Origin: an uncultured Porphyromonadaceae bacterium
Lineage (GTDB): Bacteria > Bacteroidota > Bacteroidia > Bacteroidales > Muribaculaceae
NCBI GenBank assembly: GCA_947176335.1
Contig: CAMWQE010000004.1
Location: forward strand, 1-33,707
Direction of reading: 5' to 3'
Length of the DNA: 33,707 bases
The notes below the pieces were generated by a model. It saw only the letters and a list, made by a program, of their open reading frames with translations. It was not told where the DNA came from and ran no database searches. The translations under genes were made by a program, and so were the position numbers. This document shows, piece by piece, positions 7,914 to 15,695 of this stretch (position 1 is its first letter; each line of letters begins with the position of its first letter).

Positions 7914-10370
7914 ATGATTAAAATCAAATTCCTGTTGGCATCACTGCTGTTGTGTACGGCGGCAGCTCATGCTCAAACCTACAAAGTAGAGGGGTCTGTC
8001 GTTGATTCTCTCGGCACCCCCGAACCCTACGTTACAGTCCGGATATTCCAGATGCCCGACTCAGTCAAGCCGGTTGCGGTAGTTGCGGCATCTGAAGACG
8101 GAAAATTTTCCAAGACCCTTAAATCTTCCGGCAACTATCGCGCGGCGGTGGCGAGTGTCGGCAAGAAAGGTGCTGTAGCGGCATTTACCCTCACGCAGGA
8201 GCAACCCGTTGCAACCCTCCGGATAATCCTCAATGATGCAAACGACCTCGGGGAAGTGGTAGTGGAAGCGAACAAACCGCTTATTTCGCGCGAAATAGAC
8301 CGCATCGCCTACGATGTGCAGGCAGATCCCATGTCAAGAAACAATATGCTTGAGGAAACCCTCCGTAATGTTCCCCTTGTCAGTGTTGACCCGGACGGTA
8401 CTATCAAAGTCAAAGGCTCATCCGACTTCAAGATTTACAAGAACGGGCGTCCGAACAGGGCATTTACGAATAATGCGAAAGAAATTTTCAAAAGCCTCCC
8501 GGCGAGCATGATTAAGAAAATCGAAGTCATAACCGATCCCGGAGCACGCGAGGATGCCGAAGGAGTTGGCATGATTCTCAACATCATCACCATGGAAAAT
8601 ACTATTATCAAAGGTGTTATAGGTTCGGTCGGACTCTATTACAGGTCAAGTTCCAATGTTCCCAATCCTAATGTATGGCTCACCACGCAGATTAATAAAG
8701 TAAACATCTCGGCTAACGCCAGCTTCTCCACATATCCCAGTCGGAGCAACCATCAGGTTCACACCACAGAGCGCACATTTGATAATTCCGACAACCACAC
8801 CGCGGAGCGCACGGAGCAAAGGATTTCCACTACCGGCACAAGCCTTGGACTTGAGGCAAGCTACGATATCAACCCGCTCAACCTCATCACTGCGGAATTT
8901 TCTGCATACATTTCAAATAAAAAGACTAAGCAGTGGTTTGACTTCGGACTTTTTGAACCGGACAATGACCTTATCTACAGCTATTCCGCCGACGGACTCA
9001 TCAAGCCGGACAGGACGCACTGGCTCGGAGGCTCGATAAACTACCAGCATCAGACCCACCGCCAGGGTGAGAAAATCATCCTTTCCTACCTTGTGTCAGG
9101 AAACGGTAGGAACTACACATGGTTCAATGACTACGAAAATATCACCGGCAATATGCCGTATGATTATAAAGGAATCCACACTACATCTGACGCCACATTC
9201 CTTGAACACACAGTTCAGTTGGACTGGACCCGTCCTCTTGCAAAAGGGCATACGCTCGATATCGGTGCGAAATACATTTACCGCGACAACAACAGTAAGG
9301 CAGACCAGGATTATATCGGCACAACAAATCGCGTGCACACCGATTTCACCCACACCACTCAGGTTGCAGCCGCTTACTTTGACTATCGCGCGGATTTGGG
9401 CAAAATCGGCTTTAGGGCGGGACTCCGATACGAGTTTGCGCGCCTTGAAGCCGAGTTCAACGACAACTCCCAACCCGGATTCCATTCAAACCTCAGCGAC
9501 TGGGTGCCGAATGCTGCATTTGGCTACATGATTAACCAGTCAAACTCCATGAGGATATATTACAGCACATACATCAACCGTCCCGGTATTAATTACCTCA
9601 ATCCTATGGTCAACCGCTCCCCTCAGTCAATTTCTTATGGCAATCCCGACCTCGGAAGCGTGCGAAACCAGTCCGTAAACTTCAATTACAGCTATTTCAC
9701 CCGCAAATTCAGCCTGGATATGAATTTCGGATACTCATTCGCGCACAATGCTATCATTGACATTAAGGGATTGGACGGAGATGTGCTTGTCAACACATTC
9801 GCAAATGGCGGCAGAAATAAATCGTACTCCGGAAACATATATATGCAATGGCAGATGACAAAGAAAACCACCCTCATGCTCAATGGAGGCACCGGTTACT
9901 CAGAATATGCCAACCCTCATCCCGGAAAAGACATCTTCGGCAACGATATCGAAGGCTATAGCGCCAACGGATGGAGCACAAACCTGTACTTTCGCCTTTC
10001 GCAGCGCCTCCCATGGTCTGTGAACCTGTCAGCCTATATCTCCTACTACTCCGGCAATCCGGGTCTGTACAGCATTTTCAAAGCAGTGGGAGCATCCAGA
10101 ATCAGTCACGGGCTCTCGCTGCAGAAATCGCTGCTCAAGGAAAACCGCCTGTCCATGCAGCTTTCTGTCAGCAACCCGTTTGGACCTGCAAGGTCTAAAT
10201 ACTCATCATATATGATTAATGTGCCTTACGACAGCCACTCTTACTCCCTTACCTCAAACAACAGATCTGTTTCAATAAGCATTTCGTACCGTTTCGGCAA
10301 ACTTAACGCACAGGTCAAGAAAGTCCGTCGTGTTTCAAACAATGACCTCATCGGCGGACCGTCCAGATAA
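7914..10370 (+). CDS. TonB-dependent receptor / outer-membrane beta-barrel protein (OMP_b-brl_3 type)
   Basis: The 818-residue protein has a signal peptide (MIKIKFLLASLLLCTAAAHAQ) and a carboxypeptidase-regulatory-like beta-sandwich (about 22-105, KVEGSVVDSLGTPEPYVTV). A plug-like region follows (about 115-235: NNMLEETLRNVPLVSVDPDG, KIYKNGRPN, MIKKIEVITDPGAREDAEG, GMILNIITM), then a beta-barrel. The end is unusual for a porin but typical of this family: after the last strand (SVSISISYRFGKL) comes a basic tail (NAQVKKVRRVSNNDLIGG). The substrate is unknown, and members often stand alone without a lipoprotein partner, as here. It is bounded by the palindromic repeat upstream and by hairpin copy 1 downstream, so it is probably monocistronic. 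It differs clearly in family from the receptor at 2803 and the SusC at 28316. Confidence 0.88.
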   Translation: MIKIKFLLASLLLCTAAAHAQTYKVEGSVVDSLGTPEPYVTVRIFQMPDSVKPVAVVAASEDGKFSKTLKSSGNYRAAVASVGKKGAVAAFTLTQEQPVATLRIILNDANDLGEVVVEANKPLISREIDRIAYDVQADPMSRNNMLEETLRNVPLVSVDPDGTIKVKGSSDFKIYKNGRPNRAFTNNAKEIFKSLPASMIKKIEVITDPGAREDAEGVGMILNIITMENTIIKGVIGSVGLYYRSSSNVPNPNVWLTTQINKVNISANASFSTYPSRSNHQVHTTERTFDNSDNHTAERTEQRISTTGTSLGLEASYDINPLNLITAEFSAYISNKKTKQWFDFGLFEPDNDLIYSYSADGLIKPDRTHWLGGSINYQHQTHRQGEKIILSYLVSGNGRNYTWFNDYENITGNMPYDYKGIHTTSDATFLEHTVQLDWTRPLAKGHTLDIGAKYIYRDNNSKADQDYIGTTNRVHTDFTHTTQVAAAYFDYRADLGKIGFRAGLRYEFARLEAEFNDNSQPGFHSNLSDWVPNAAFGYMINQSNSMRIYYSTYINRPGINYLNPMVNRSPQSISYGNPDLGSVRNQSVNFNYSYFTRKFSLDMNFGYSFAHNAIIDIKGLDGDVLVNTFANGGRNKSYSGNIYMQWQMTKKTTLMLNGGTGYSEYANPHPGKDIFGNDIEGYSANGWSTNLYFRLSQRLPWSVNLSAYISYYSGNPGLYSIFKAVGASRISHGLSLQKSLLKENRLSMQLSVSNPFGPARSKYSSYMINVPYDSHSYSLTSNNRSVSISISYRFGKLNAQVKKVRRVSNNDLIGGPSR

Positions 10371-10396
10371 ACGCACCATAACTGACTCCTTCTTGT

Positions 10397-10426
10397 GCCG
10401 CGCACTCGCATTTGCCTGTGCGCGGC
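10397..10426 (+). terminator. triplicated hairpin, copy 1 (terminator-like)
   Basis: GCCGCGCAC (10397-10405) pairs perfectly with GTGCGCGGC (10418-10426) around the 12-nt loop TCGCATTTGCCT. The same 28-bp core recurs at 11383 and 12148. Here the tail is ATCATTT rather than a clean T-run, so termination may be weaker. It closes the OMP gene and opens the accessory islet. Confidence 0.8.
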
Positions 10427-10447
10427 ATCATTTATATGCAACCTGTA

Positions 10448-10481
10448 TTGGCTGTAAATTAATATAAATTAGCTACTTTTG
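10448..10481 (+). promoter_or_regulatory. promoter of the RhuM-family gene, leaderless geometry
   Basis: A TTG (10448-10450) and TACTTTTG (10474-10481) are separated by 23 bp and fit the Bacteroidota -33/-7 pattern. The -7 box ends 4 bp before the ATG, so the predicted start site falls at or next to the start codon. Confidence 0.6.
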
Positions 10482-10485
10482 TGGT

Positions 10486-11346
10486 ATGGATGAAATTATA
10501 CTTTACCAGCCTGATTCAACAGTACGATTAGAAGTGCGACTTGAAGGCGATACTGTATGGCTTAACAGACATCAGATTGCTACGCTTTTTGATCGTGACG
10601 TGAAAACAATCGGCAAACACATCAATAATGCTTTAAAAGAAGAACTCGACGGTATTCCAGTTGTCGCAAAATTTGCGACAACTGCCGCTGATGGTAAAAC
10701 ATATCAAGTTGAGTATTACAACATAGAGATGATTACATCAATCGGCTACAGGGTAAAATCAAGCCGGGGAATTCAATTCAGGACATGGGCTAACAAGATT
10801 CTAAAAGAATATCTGTTACGTGGATATAGCATAAGTCAACGGTTAATATATCTGGAGAACCGTTTGGACCTACGGCTTACAGAACATGAAAAAAGAATTG
10901 ACGAGCTTTCGGATAAAGTAGATTTTTTCGTAAAAACATCTCTACCGCCTGTTGAAGGTATATTTTTTGACGGTCAAATATTTGATGCTTACGCATTAAT
11001 GTGCGATCTAATCCGAAGTGCTAAAAAACGTATTGTGATAGTAGATAATTATGTGGACGATTCTGTATTGAAACAGCTTGACAAACGGGCGGATGGAGTG
11101 GCTGCGACAATATACACCTCTCGAATAAACCGCGGTATACATCAAGACATACTTCGTCATAACTCACAATATCCCACGATAAAATTAAAATATTATCAGA
11201 AGGCTCATGACCGGTTTATGATTGTTGATGACACAGTGTATCATATAGGTGCCTCGTTCAAAGATCTTGGCAAAAAACTATTCGCCTTCTCTAAAATGGA
11301 GGTTATGTCAGCGGATGAGCTGGTCAAGCATTTGGAGGAAAATTAA
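10486..11346 (+). CDS. RhuM-family protein with degenerate phospholipase-D-like C-terminal domain
   Basis: The 286-residue protein begins with the RhuM signature (IILYQPDSTVRLEVRLEGDTVWLNRHQIATLFDRD), a predicted winged-helix DNA-binding half running to about residue 115. A charged helical linker follows (about 117-150, LENRLDLRLTEHEKRIDELSDKV). The C-terminal half (about 160-280) resembles a PLD-fold domain: IVIVDNYVD (183-191), then H241, R243, D248 and GAS255-257. These follow the HxK(x)4D(x)6GS pattern with Arg in place of Lys. RhuM proteins are known mainly from pathogenicity and mobile islands; their biochemical role is not established. The start is fixed by the family N-terminus and by a -7 box 4 bp upstream. 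The gene sits alone between hairpin copies 1 and 2, beside a toxin-antitoxin pair, which suggests a mobile defence-type cassette. Confidence 0.85.
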   Translation: MDEIILYQPDSTVRLEVRLEGDTVWLNRHQIATLFDRDVKTIGKHINNALKEELDGIPVVAKFATTAADGKTYQVEYYNIEMITSIGYRVKSSRGIQFRTWANKILKEYLLRGYSISQRLIYLENRLDLRLTEHEKRIDELSDKVDFFVKTSLPPVEGIFFDGQIFDAYALMCDLIRSAKKRIVIVDNYVDDSVLKQLDKRADGVAATIYTSRINRGIHQDILRHNSQYPTIKLKYYQKAHDRFMIVDDTVYHIGASFKDLGKKLFAFSKMEVMSADELVKHLEEN

Positions 11347-11382
11347 TCCACCTTATAACAGTTTTATAACTACCTATACGGA

Positions 11383-11417
11383 CCGCGCACTCGCATTTGC
11401 CTGTGCGCGGCGTTTTT
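11383..11417 (+). terminator. triplicated hairpin, copy 2 (terminator)
   Basis: CCGCGCAC (11383-11390) and GTGCGCGG (11403-11410) enclose the loop TCGCATTTGCCT, identical to copies 1 and 3. CGTTTTTAA follows, a short T-run. It separates the RhuM gene from mntA. Confidence 0.85.
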
Positions 11418-11449
11418 AATCATTCCGTGCTATAATCTTATTTTTTTTG

Positions 11450-11457
11450 TATTTTTG
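11450..11457 (+). promoter_or_regulatory. -7 element of mntA-hepT
   Basis: TATTTTTG ends 7 bp before the ATG at 11465, predicting a leader of only a few nucleotides. No well-placed -33 TTTG is seen. This box overlaps the TTG start at 11447 offered by the ORF track, which argues against that start. Confidence 0.55.
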
Positions 11458-11464
11458 CGGTATT

Positions 11465-11776
11465 ATGAAACTTATAGAGTTGAATATTGACAAAATCATT
11501 GCCCTGTGCCATAAGTACAGAGTGGCTAAACTATGGGTATTCGGTTCAATCCTCACATCTCGCTTTAATGACAGCAGTGACGTTGATTTCTCGGTCGATT
11601 TTGACTCAGATGCAATTAAAGAAGAAGGTATGGACTGGGCAGACACATTTTTTGATTTTATGCATGAGCTCGAAGATGTCATAGGGCGGAAGGTTGATTT
11701 GGTCTGTGATGATTCTGTCACGAATCCCTACTTCCGTAAACAACTTAACTCCACAAAGAAACTGATATATGGATGA
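11465..11776 (+). CDS. mntA: MntA-type minimal nucleotidyltransferase, antitoxin of a MntA-HepT module
   Basis: I start the gene at the ATG 11465 (MKLIELNIDK, 103 aa). The track's TTG at 11447 would place the coding region over a good -7 box. The minimal nucleotidyltransferase signature GSx10DxD is complete: G27-S28, D39 and D41 (VFGSILTSRFNDSSDVDFSV). A third acidic residue is probably D78 in RKVDLV. In the known HepT/MntA systems this enzyme adds AMP units to a tyrosine of HepT and so neutralises it. The downstream hepT overlaps by 8 bp, so the pair is translationally coupled. Both genes are complete and carry their catalytic motifs. The module stands between hairpin copies 2 and 3, unrelated in function to either flank. 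Confidence 0.92.
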   Translation: MKLIELNIDKIIALCHKYRVAKLWVFGSILTSRFNDSSDVDFSVDFDSDAIKEEGMDWADTFFDFMHELEDVIGRKVDLVCDDSVTNPYFRKQLNSTKKLIYG

Positions 11777-12107
11777 GAGGATAGCGAAATATATCAACGA
11801 TATGCTCCAGTCAATATCCGAGATTGAAATGGCGCTCCAACGCTTCGGAAAACAGTATGAGAACTTTGAGTCAGATGTTGTATTTCGCAAGTTTGTTGAA
11901 CGCAATATTGAAATAATGGGAGAAGCGATGAACCGAATACTTAAAATTGATTCCTCCATTGATATCACAGCGGCGCGTAAGATTGTGGATACCAGAAACT
12001 ATGTTATACATGCATATGACTCATTAAAAGCAGATATTCTTTGGGCTATTGTCGTAAACCATATACCCCGTCTTAAAAAAGAACTGGTCGGCTTATTAAA
12101 CGTATAA
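11769..12107 (+). CDS. hepT: HepT-like toxin (DUF86, HEPN-family RNase)
   Basis: The 112-residue all-helical protein has the HEPN RNase motif RX4HXY complete: R76, H81 and Y83 in RNYVIHAY. This places it in the HepT/DUF86 toxins, which cut RNA when not modified; the tyrosine is the residue AMPylated by MntA in characterised pairs. It overlaps mntA by 8 bp (11769-11776), the usual coupled arrangement. Gene order is antitoxin first, toxin second. The gene ends about 40 bp before hairpin copy 3. Nothing looks broken, so the toxin is predicted to be active. Confidence 0.92.
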   Translation: MDERIAKYINDMLQSISEIEMALQRFGKQYENFESDVVFRKFVERNIEIMGEAMNRILKIDSSIDITAARKIVDTRNYVIHAYDSLKADILWAIVVNHIPRLKKELVGLLNV

Positions 12108-12146
12108 AATACTTTAAGACTTTTCATTTACATAGTAATCACACCG

Positions 12147-12182
12147 GCCGCGCACTCGCATTTGCCTGTGCGCGGCGTTTTT
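12147..12182 (+). terminator. triplicated hairpin, copy 3 (terminator overlapping the ruvX promoter)
   Basis: GCCGCGCAC (12147-12155) and GTGCGCGGC (12168-12176) enclose TCGCATTTGCCT, followed by GTTTTTATT. The loop's TTTG (12161-12164) also serves as the likely -33 box of ruvX. Confidence 0.85.
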
Positions 12183-12192
12183 ATTAACTTTG
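12161..12192 (+). promoter_or_regulatory. ruvX promoter, -33 box inside the hairpin loop
   Basis: TTTG (12161-12164) and TAACTTTG (12185-12192) are 20 bp apart, an ideal Bacteroidota promoter. The -7 box ends 4 bp before the ATG at 12197, so the mRNA is predicted to be leaderless. Confidence 0.75.
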
Positions 12193-12196
12193 CAGC

Positions 12197-12622
12197 ATGG
12201 CTCGACTTCTTGCAATTGACTATGGCAGACGGCGCTGCGGCATTGCTGTCACTGACCCCATGCGCATTGTAGCTACCGGACTACCTACTGTTTCGACTTC
12301 ACAGCTAATCCAGTTTGTGAAACAGTATGTTACGGTAGAAGATGTTGATGCCATCATTGTAGGACACCCTAAGGATATGCACGGCAATGACTCGGAATCT
12401 ATGAACTATATCCGTCCGGGAATTGACCGATTGCGCAAAGAACTGCCGGCTATGGAAATTATCTTCTGGGACGAGCGTTTCACCTCTGTCCTCGCGCATA
12501 AAGGGATGATTGACTCCGGCATGAAGAAAATGCAACGTCGCCAGAAAGGCATTGCCGATGAAATGGCGGCGGTTATTATTTTGAACAGCTATCTTGAAAG
12601 CAGAAAATATAACGAATCATGA
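12197..12622 (+). CDS. ruvX: RuvX/YqgF-family RNase H-fold nuclease
   Basis: The 141-residue protein has the YqgF RNase-H-like fold: LLAIDYGRRRCGIAVTD with the first catalytic Asp at D8, IIVGHPKDMHG (53-63), WDERFTS (91-97, E93) and the last acid at D121 in GIADEMAA. The family is described as a putative Holliday-junction resolvase and also as acting in 16S rRNA 5'-end maturation; which applies here is not visible. The stop overlaps the def start (ATGA, 12619-12622), so the two are translationally coupled. It opens a five-gene operon. The -7 box is so close to the ATG that the transcript probably has no leader. Confidence 0.93.
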   Translation: MARLLAIDYGRRRCGIAVTDPMRIVATGLPTVSTSQLIQFVKQYVTVEDVDAIIVGHPKDMHGNDSESMNYIRPGIDRLRKELPAMEIIFWDERFTSVLAHKGMIDSGMKKMQRRQKGIADEMAAVIILNSYLESRKYNES

Positions 12623-13185
12623 AGTTACCGGTATATCTGTACGGACACCCCGTACTCAGAAATAAATGTAAAGAGGTCACACCGGACTATCCCGACCTTA
12701 AGAAGCTCCTTGACGATATGTACGAAACAATGTATGCCTCCGACGGTGTCGGACTCGCGGCACCGCAGATTGGACGCAACGACCGTATCGTTGTTATCGA
12801 CGCATCTCCTGTGGCAGAACAGTTCCCTGAATGCGAAGGCAGAAAACTCACGCTTATCAATCCCGAAATAGAAGTGCTTGACGGTGACAGTATCACCCGC
12901 TCGGAGGGATGTCTTAGCGTGCCGGGGCTTAGCGAAAACGTCAGCCGTGTTGAAAACATCCGTCTTAAATGGGTCGATGAAAATTTCACTCCCCGCGAAG
13001 AGATTATCACCGGATTCCTGGCAAGGATAGTGCAGCATGAGTGCGATCATCTGGACGGCACCCTTTACATTGACCGCATCTCCCCTATCCGCAAGCAGCT
13101 CATCAAAGGAAAACTCAACAGCATACTCAACGGCCGCACATCCTGCGACTATCCCGTACGCTACGCTCCTAAAAAAATCAGATAA
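12619..13185 (+). CDS. def: peptide deformylase
   Basis: The enzyme removes the formyl group from the N-terminal methionine of new proteins. All three family motifs are intact in the 188 residues: GVGLAAPQ (43-50), EGCLS (96-100, metal ligand C98) and QHECDHLDG (139-147, ligands H140 and H144, catalytic E141). It overlaps ruvX by 4 bp and is followed 20 bp later by ettA. The ruvX-def pairing is common in Bacteroidales as far as I recall. There is no sign of a second copy or truncation. Confidence 0.96.
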   Translation: MKLPVYLYGHPVLRNKCKEVTPDYPDLKKLLDDMYETMYASDGVGLAAPQIGRNDRIVVIDASPVAEQFPECEGRKLTLINPEIEVLDGDSITRSEGCLSVPGLSENVSRVENIRLKWVDENFTPREEIITGFLARIVQHECDHLDGTLYIDRISPIRKQLIKGKLNSILNGRTSCDYPVRYAPKKIR

Positions 13186-13205
13186 ATCCAGCAGACAATA
13201 ATATT

Positions 13206-14891
13206 ATGGCAGACGACAAGAAAATCATCTTCTCTATGGTTGGGGTAAGCAAAACCTACCCTCCCCAGAAACAGGTTCTTAAAAACATCTACCTCTCCTT
13301 CTTTTATGGTGCGAAGATTGGCATCATCGGCCTTAACGGCTCAGGTAAATCCTCGCTCCTGAAAATCATTGCGGGCATTGACAAGAGCTATCAGGGCGAA
13401 GTGGTGTTCTCTCCCGGCTACACTGTCGGCTATTTGGAACAGGAGCCCAAACTCGACCCGGACAAGACTGTCATTGAAGTTGTGCGAGAAGGTGTTCAGC
13501 CTGTCATGGATTTACTTGCTGAATTTGACAAAGTAAACGAAAGTTTTGCCGACCCGGACGTGCTTGAGGATCCGGATAAAATGGATGCGCTAATCGCCCG
13601 CCAGGCAGAACTTCAGGATGCCCTTGACGCTGCGGATGCATGGAATATCGACAGCAAACTTGAGCGTGCGATGGATGCGCTCCAGTGCCCCCCGGACGAC
13701 CAGCCGGTCTCAACTCTCTCCGGAGGTGAACGCCGCAGGGTTGCGCTCTGCCGTCTCCTTCTCCAGCAGCCCGACGTGCTGTTGCTTGACGAGCCGACCA
13801 ACCATCTCGATGCGGAATCAATCGACTGGCTTGAGCAACACCTGCAGCAGTATCCCGGCACTGTAATAGCAATCACCCACGACCGATACTTCCTTGACCA
13901 TGTTGCAGGATGGATTCTTGAGCTTGACAGAGGAGAAGGAATACCTTGGAAAGGAAACTACTCTTCATGGCTTGAACAGAAAACCAAGCGCATGGCGCAA
14001 GAAGAGAAGCAGGCGAGCAAACGCCGCAAAACCCTTGAGCGCGAGCTCGAATGGGTGCGCATGGCGCCTAAGGCACGCCAGGCTAAAGGCAAAGCGCGCC
14101 TGTCAAGCTATGACCGCCTCCTCAATGAAGACCAGAAAGCACGCGAGGAAAAACTCGAGATATTCATTCCCAACGGTCCTCGTCTTGGCAACAAAGTCAT
14201 CGAAGCTACCGGACTTGCAAAAGCATTCGGCACAAAGCAACTGTTCAAAGACCTTGAATTTTCACTGCCGCCAAACGGCATTGTCGGTGTAATCGGTCCT
14301 AACGGAGCTGGAAAAACCACCCTCTTCAAGCTCATCATGGGGCAGGAAAAGGCTGATGCCGGCTCATTTGATGTAGGCGAAACCGTAAAAGTCGCCTATG
14401 TTGATCAGACCCACCATGACCTTGTGCCTGAAAAAACAGTCTACGAAGTCATTTCGCAAGGTGTTGAAAGTTTCCGCATGGGCGGCAAGGATGTAAATGC
14501 CCGCGCATACTTATCCAAATTCAACTTTGCCGGTGCGGACCAGGAAAAGAAAATCGGTGTGCTAAGCGGTGGCGAACGAAACCGCCTGCACCTTGCAATG
14601 GCTCTCAAGCAGGAGGGCAATGTGCTGCTGCTTGACGAACCGACCAACGATATTGACGTGAATACACTCCGCGCCCTTGAAGAAGGCCTTGAGGAGTTTG
14701 CCGGATGTGCTGTTGTCGTAAGCCACGACCGCTGGTTCCTTGACAGGATATGCACCCACATCCTGTCATTCGAGGGAGATGGCAAAGTAGTATTCTATGC
14801 CGGCTCATATTCCGACTACGAGGATTACAAGAAAGCACAAAACGGCGGCAAAGAGCCTCCCCGCAAACGTTACCGCAAACTTATGGAATAA
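13206..14891 (+). CDS. ettA: ABC-F ATPase, energy-dependent translational throttle EttA
   Basis: This 561-residue soluble protein has two ABC domains in one chain and no membrane segment. Domain 1 has Walker A GLNGSGKSS (42-50), signature LSGGERRR and Walker B LLLLDEPTNHLD (D195, E196). Domain 2 has GPNGAGKTT (from 364), LSGGERNR and LLLDEPTNDID (D477, E478). The start (SMVGVSKTYPPQKQVLKNIYLSFF) and the length match EttA, which binds the ribosomal E site and gates translation according to ATP/ADP. The basic linker between the domains (about 255-320) is the P-site tRNA interaction motif region. The gene stops 3 bp before the SGNH gene, so the reading unit continues downstream. Confidence 0.93.
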   Translation: MADDKKIIFSMVGVSKTYPPQKQVLKNIYLSFFYGAKIGIIGLNGSGKSSLLKIIAGIDKSYQGEVVFSPGYTVGYLEQEPKLDPDKTVIEVVREGVQPVMDLLAEFDKVNESFADPDVLEDPDKMDALIARQAELQDALDAADAWNIDSKLERAMDALQCPPDDQPVSTLSGGERRRVALCRLLLQQPDVLLLDEPTNHLDAESIDWLEQHLQQYPGTVIAITHDRYFLDHVAGWILELDRGEGIPWKGNYSSWLEQKTKRMAQEEKQASKRRKTLERELEWVRMAPKARQAKGKARLSSYDRLLNEDQKAREEKLEIFIPNGPRLGNKVIEATGLAKAFGTKQLFKDLEFSLPPNGIVGVIGPNGAGKTTLFKLIMGQEKADAGSFDVGETVKVAYVDQTHHDLVPEKTVYEVISQGVESFRMGGKDVNARAYLSKFNFAGADQEKKIGVLSGGERNRLHLAMALKQEGNVLLLDEPTNDIDVNTLRALEEGLEEFAGCAVVVSHDRWFLDRICTHILSFEGDGKVVFYAGSYSDYEDYKKAQNGGKEPPRKRYRKLME

Positions 14892-14894
14892 GCC

Positions 14895-15689
14895 ATGCCG
14901 GAGAACAACAAAAAGCATCCATACACTCTCCTCTGGATTCTGCTTGCAGTCGCACTCGTGGCGGTATTTGCAGTGTCATTCTTCGATTTGCCGTCGATTT
15001 TTGGCTACACACCGAAGTCATCAGGAATGGCACAGGCGCTTTTCCCTACAAAAGAGCAACCTGTGGCGGTTGACACCATACCACTTGATTCCATGCCGGT
15101 ACCCACCCGTATGGAACCGGACACCGCCTCACATACAATCCTGTTCATCGGCGATTCAATGCTTGACGGTCTCTCTCCACGGCTCGCCGCATACGCCGAT
15201 GCATCAGGCCACAAACTATACTCGGTTGTGTGGTACAGCTCCTCGACAGAAATCTGGGGCAAATCGCATAGGCTCACCGATTACATCAAAAAGCTCTCCC
15301 CAAGCTACATTTTCATATGTCTCGGAGCAAACGAGCTATACGTCAAGGATATTGAGGAGAAGCGCACCCCGTTCATCCGTGAAATGATTGCGGAAATCGA
15401 CACTATCCCTTACATCTGGATTGGACCTCCCAACTGGACTACCGACACCGGCATAAACAAGATGATTGCCGACAACACCGCAGCAGGATGCTACTTCAAA
15501 AGCGACGGAATGACCTTCGAGCGCCGCTCCGACGGAGCACATCCCACTGCTAAAAGCGCGATCGAATGGATGGATAGCGTTATCAGGTGGATGCCCGAGC
15601 ACTCCTCGCATCCTATCCGCATGGATATACCGGAAAAAACAACAGCGCGCCCTGCGCAGATATTCATCCACCAGCCGGGAGAAAATTAA
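14895..15689 (+). CDS. membrane-anchored SGNH/GDSL hydrolase, O-acetylation partner of the MBOAT protein
   Basis: The 264-residue protein has one N-terminal membrane segment (about 11-33, TLLWILLAVALVAVFAVSFF) and a periplasmic SGNH hydrolase domain. The nucleophile is S88 in ILFIGDSMLDG, the glycine/asparagine block is FICLGANELYV, and the final pair is D213/H216 in SDGAHPT. Such enzymes encoded next to MBOAT transferases (compare AlgJ/AlgX with AlgI, or PatB with PatA) move acetyl groups onto surface polysaccharide or peptidoglycan. The MBOAT gene begins 6 bp after the stop. Together they most likely form an O-acetylation system; the acceptor polymer is not visible. The start ATG lies 3 bp after the ettA stop. 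Confidence 0.85.
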   Translation: MPENNKKHPYTLLWILLAVALVAVFAVSFFDLPSIFGYTPKSSGMAQALFPTKEQPVAVDTIPLDSMPVPTRMEPDTASHTILFIGDSMLDGLSPRLAAYADASGHKLYSVVWYSSSTEIWGKSHRLTDYIKKLSPSYIFICLGANELYVKDIEEKRTPFIREMIAEIDTIPYIWIGPPNWTTDTGINKMIADNTAAGCYFKSDGMTFERRSDGAHPTAKSAIEWMDSVIRWMPEHSSHPIRMDIPEKTTARPAQIFIHQPGEN

Positions 15690-15695
15690 CCGACT

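Noticed and set aside
11447-11464. TTG start extending mntA by six codons (MYFCGI)
   Set aside because: These codons overlap the -7 box TATTTTTG, and the ATG at 11465 gives the usual N-terminus of minimal nucleotidyltransferases.
10397-12176. Integron-type array (hairpins as attC sites)
   Set aside because: The hairpins lack the conserved RYYYAAC/GTTRRRY ends and bulge pattern of attC sites, no integrase is present, and each cassette has its own promoter.
10397-12176. CRISPR array
   Set aside because: Three equal palindromic units occur, but the intervals are about 0.7-1 kb and contain genes, and no cas genes are seen.
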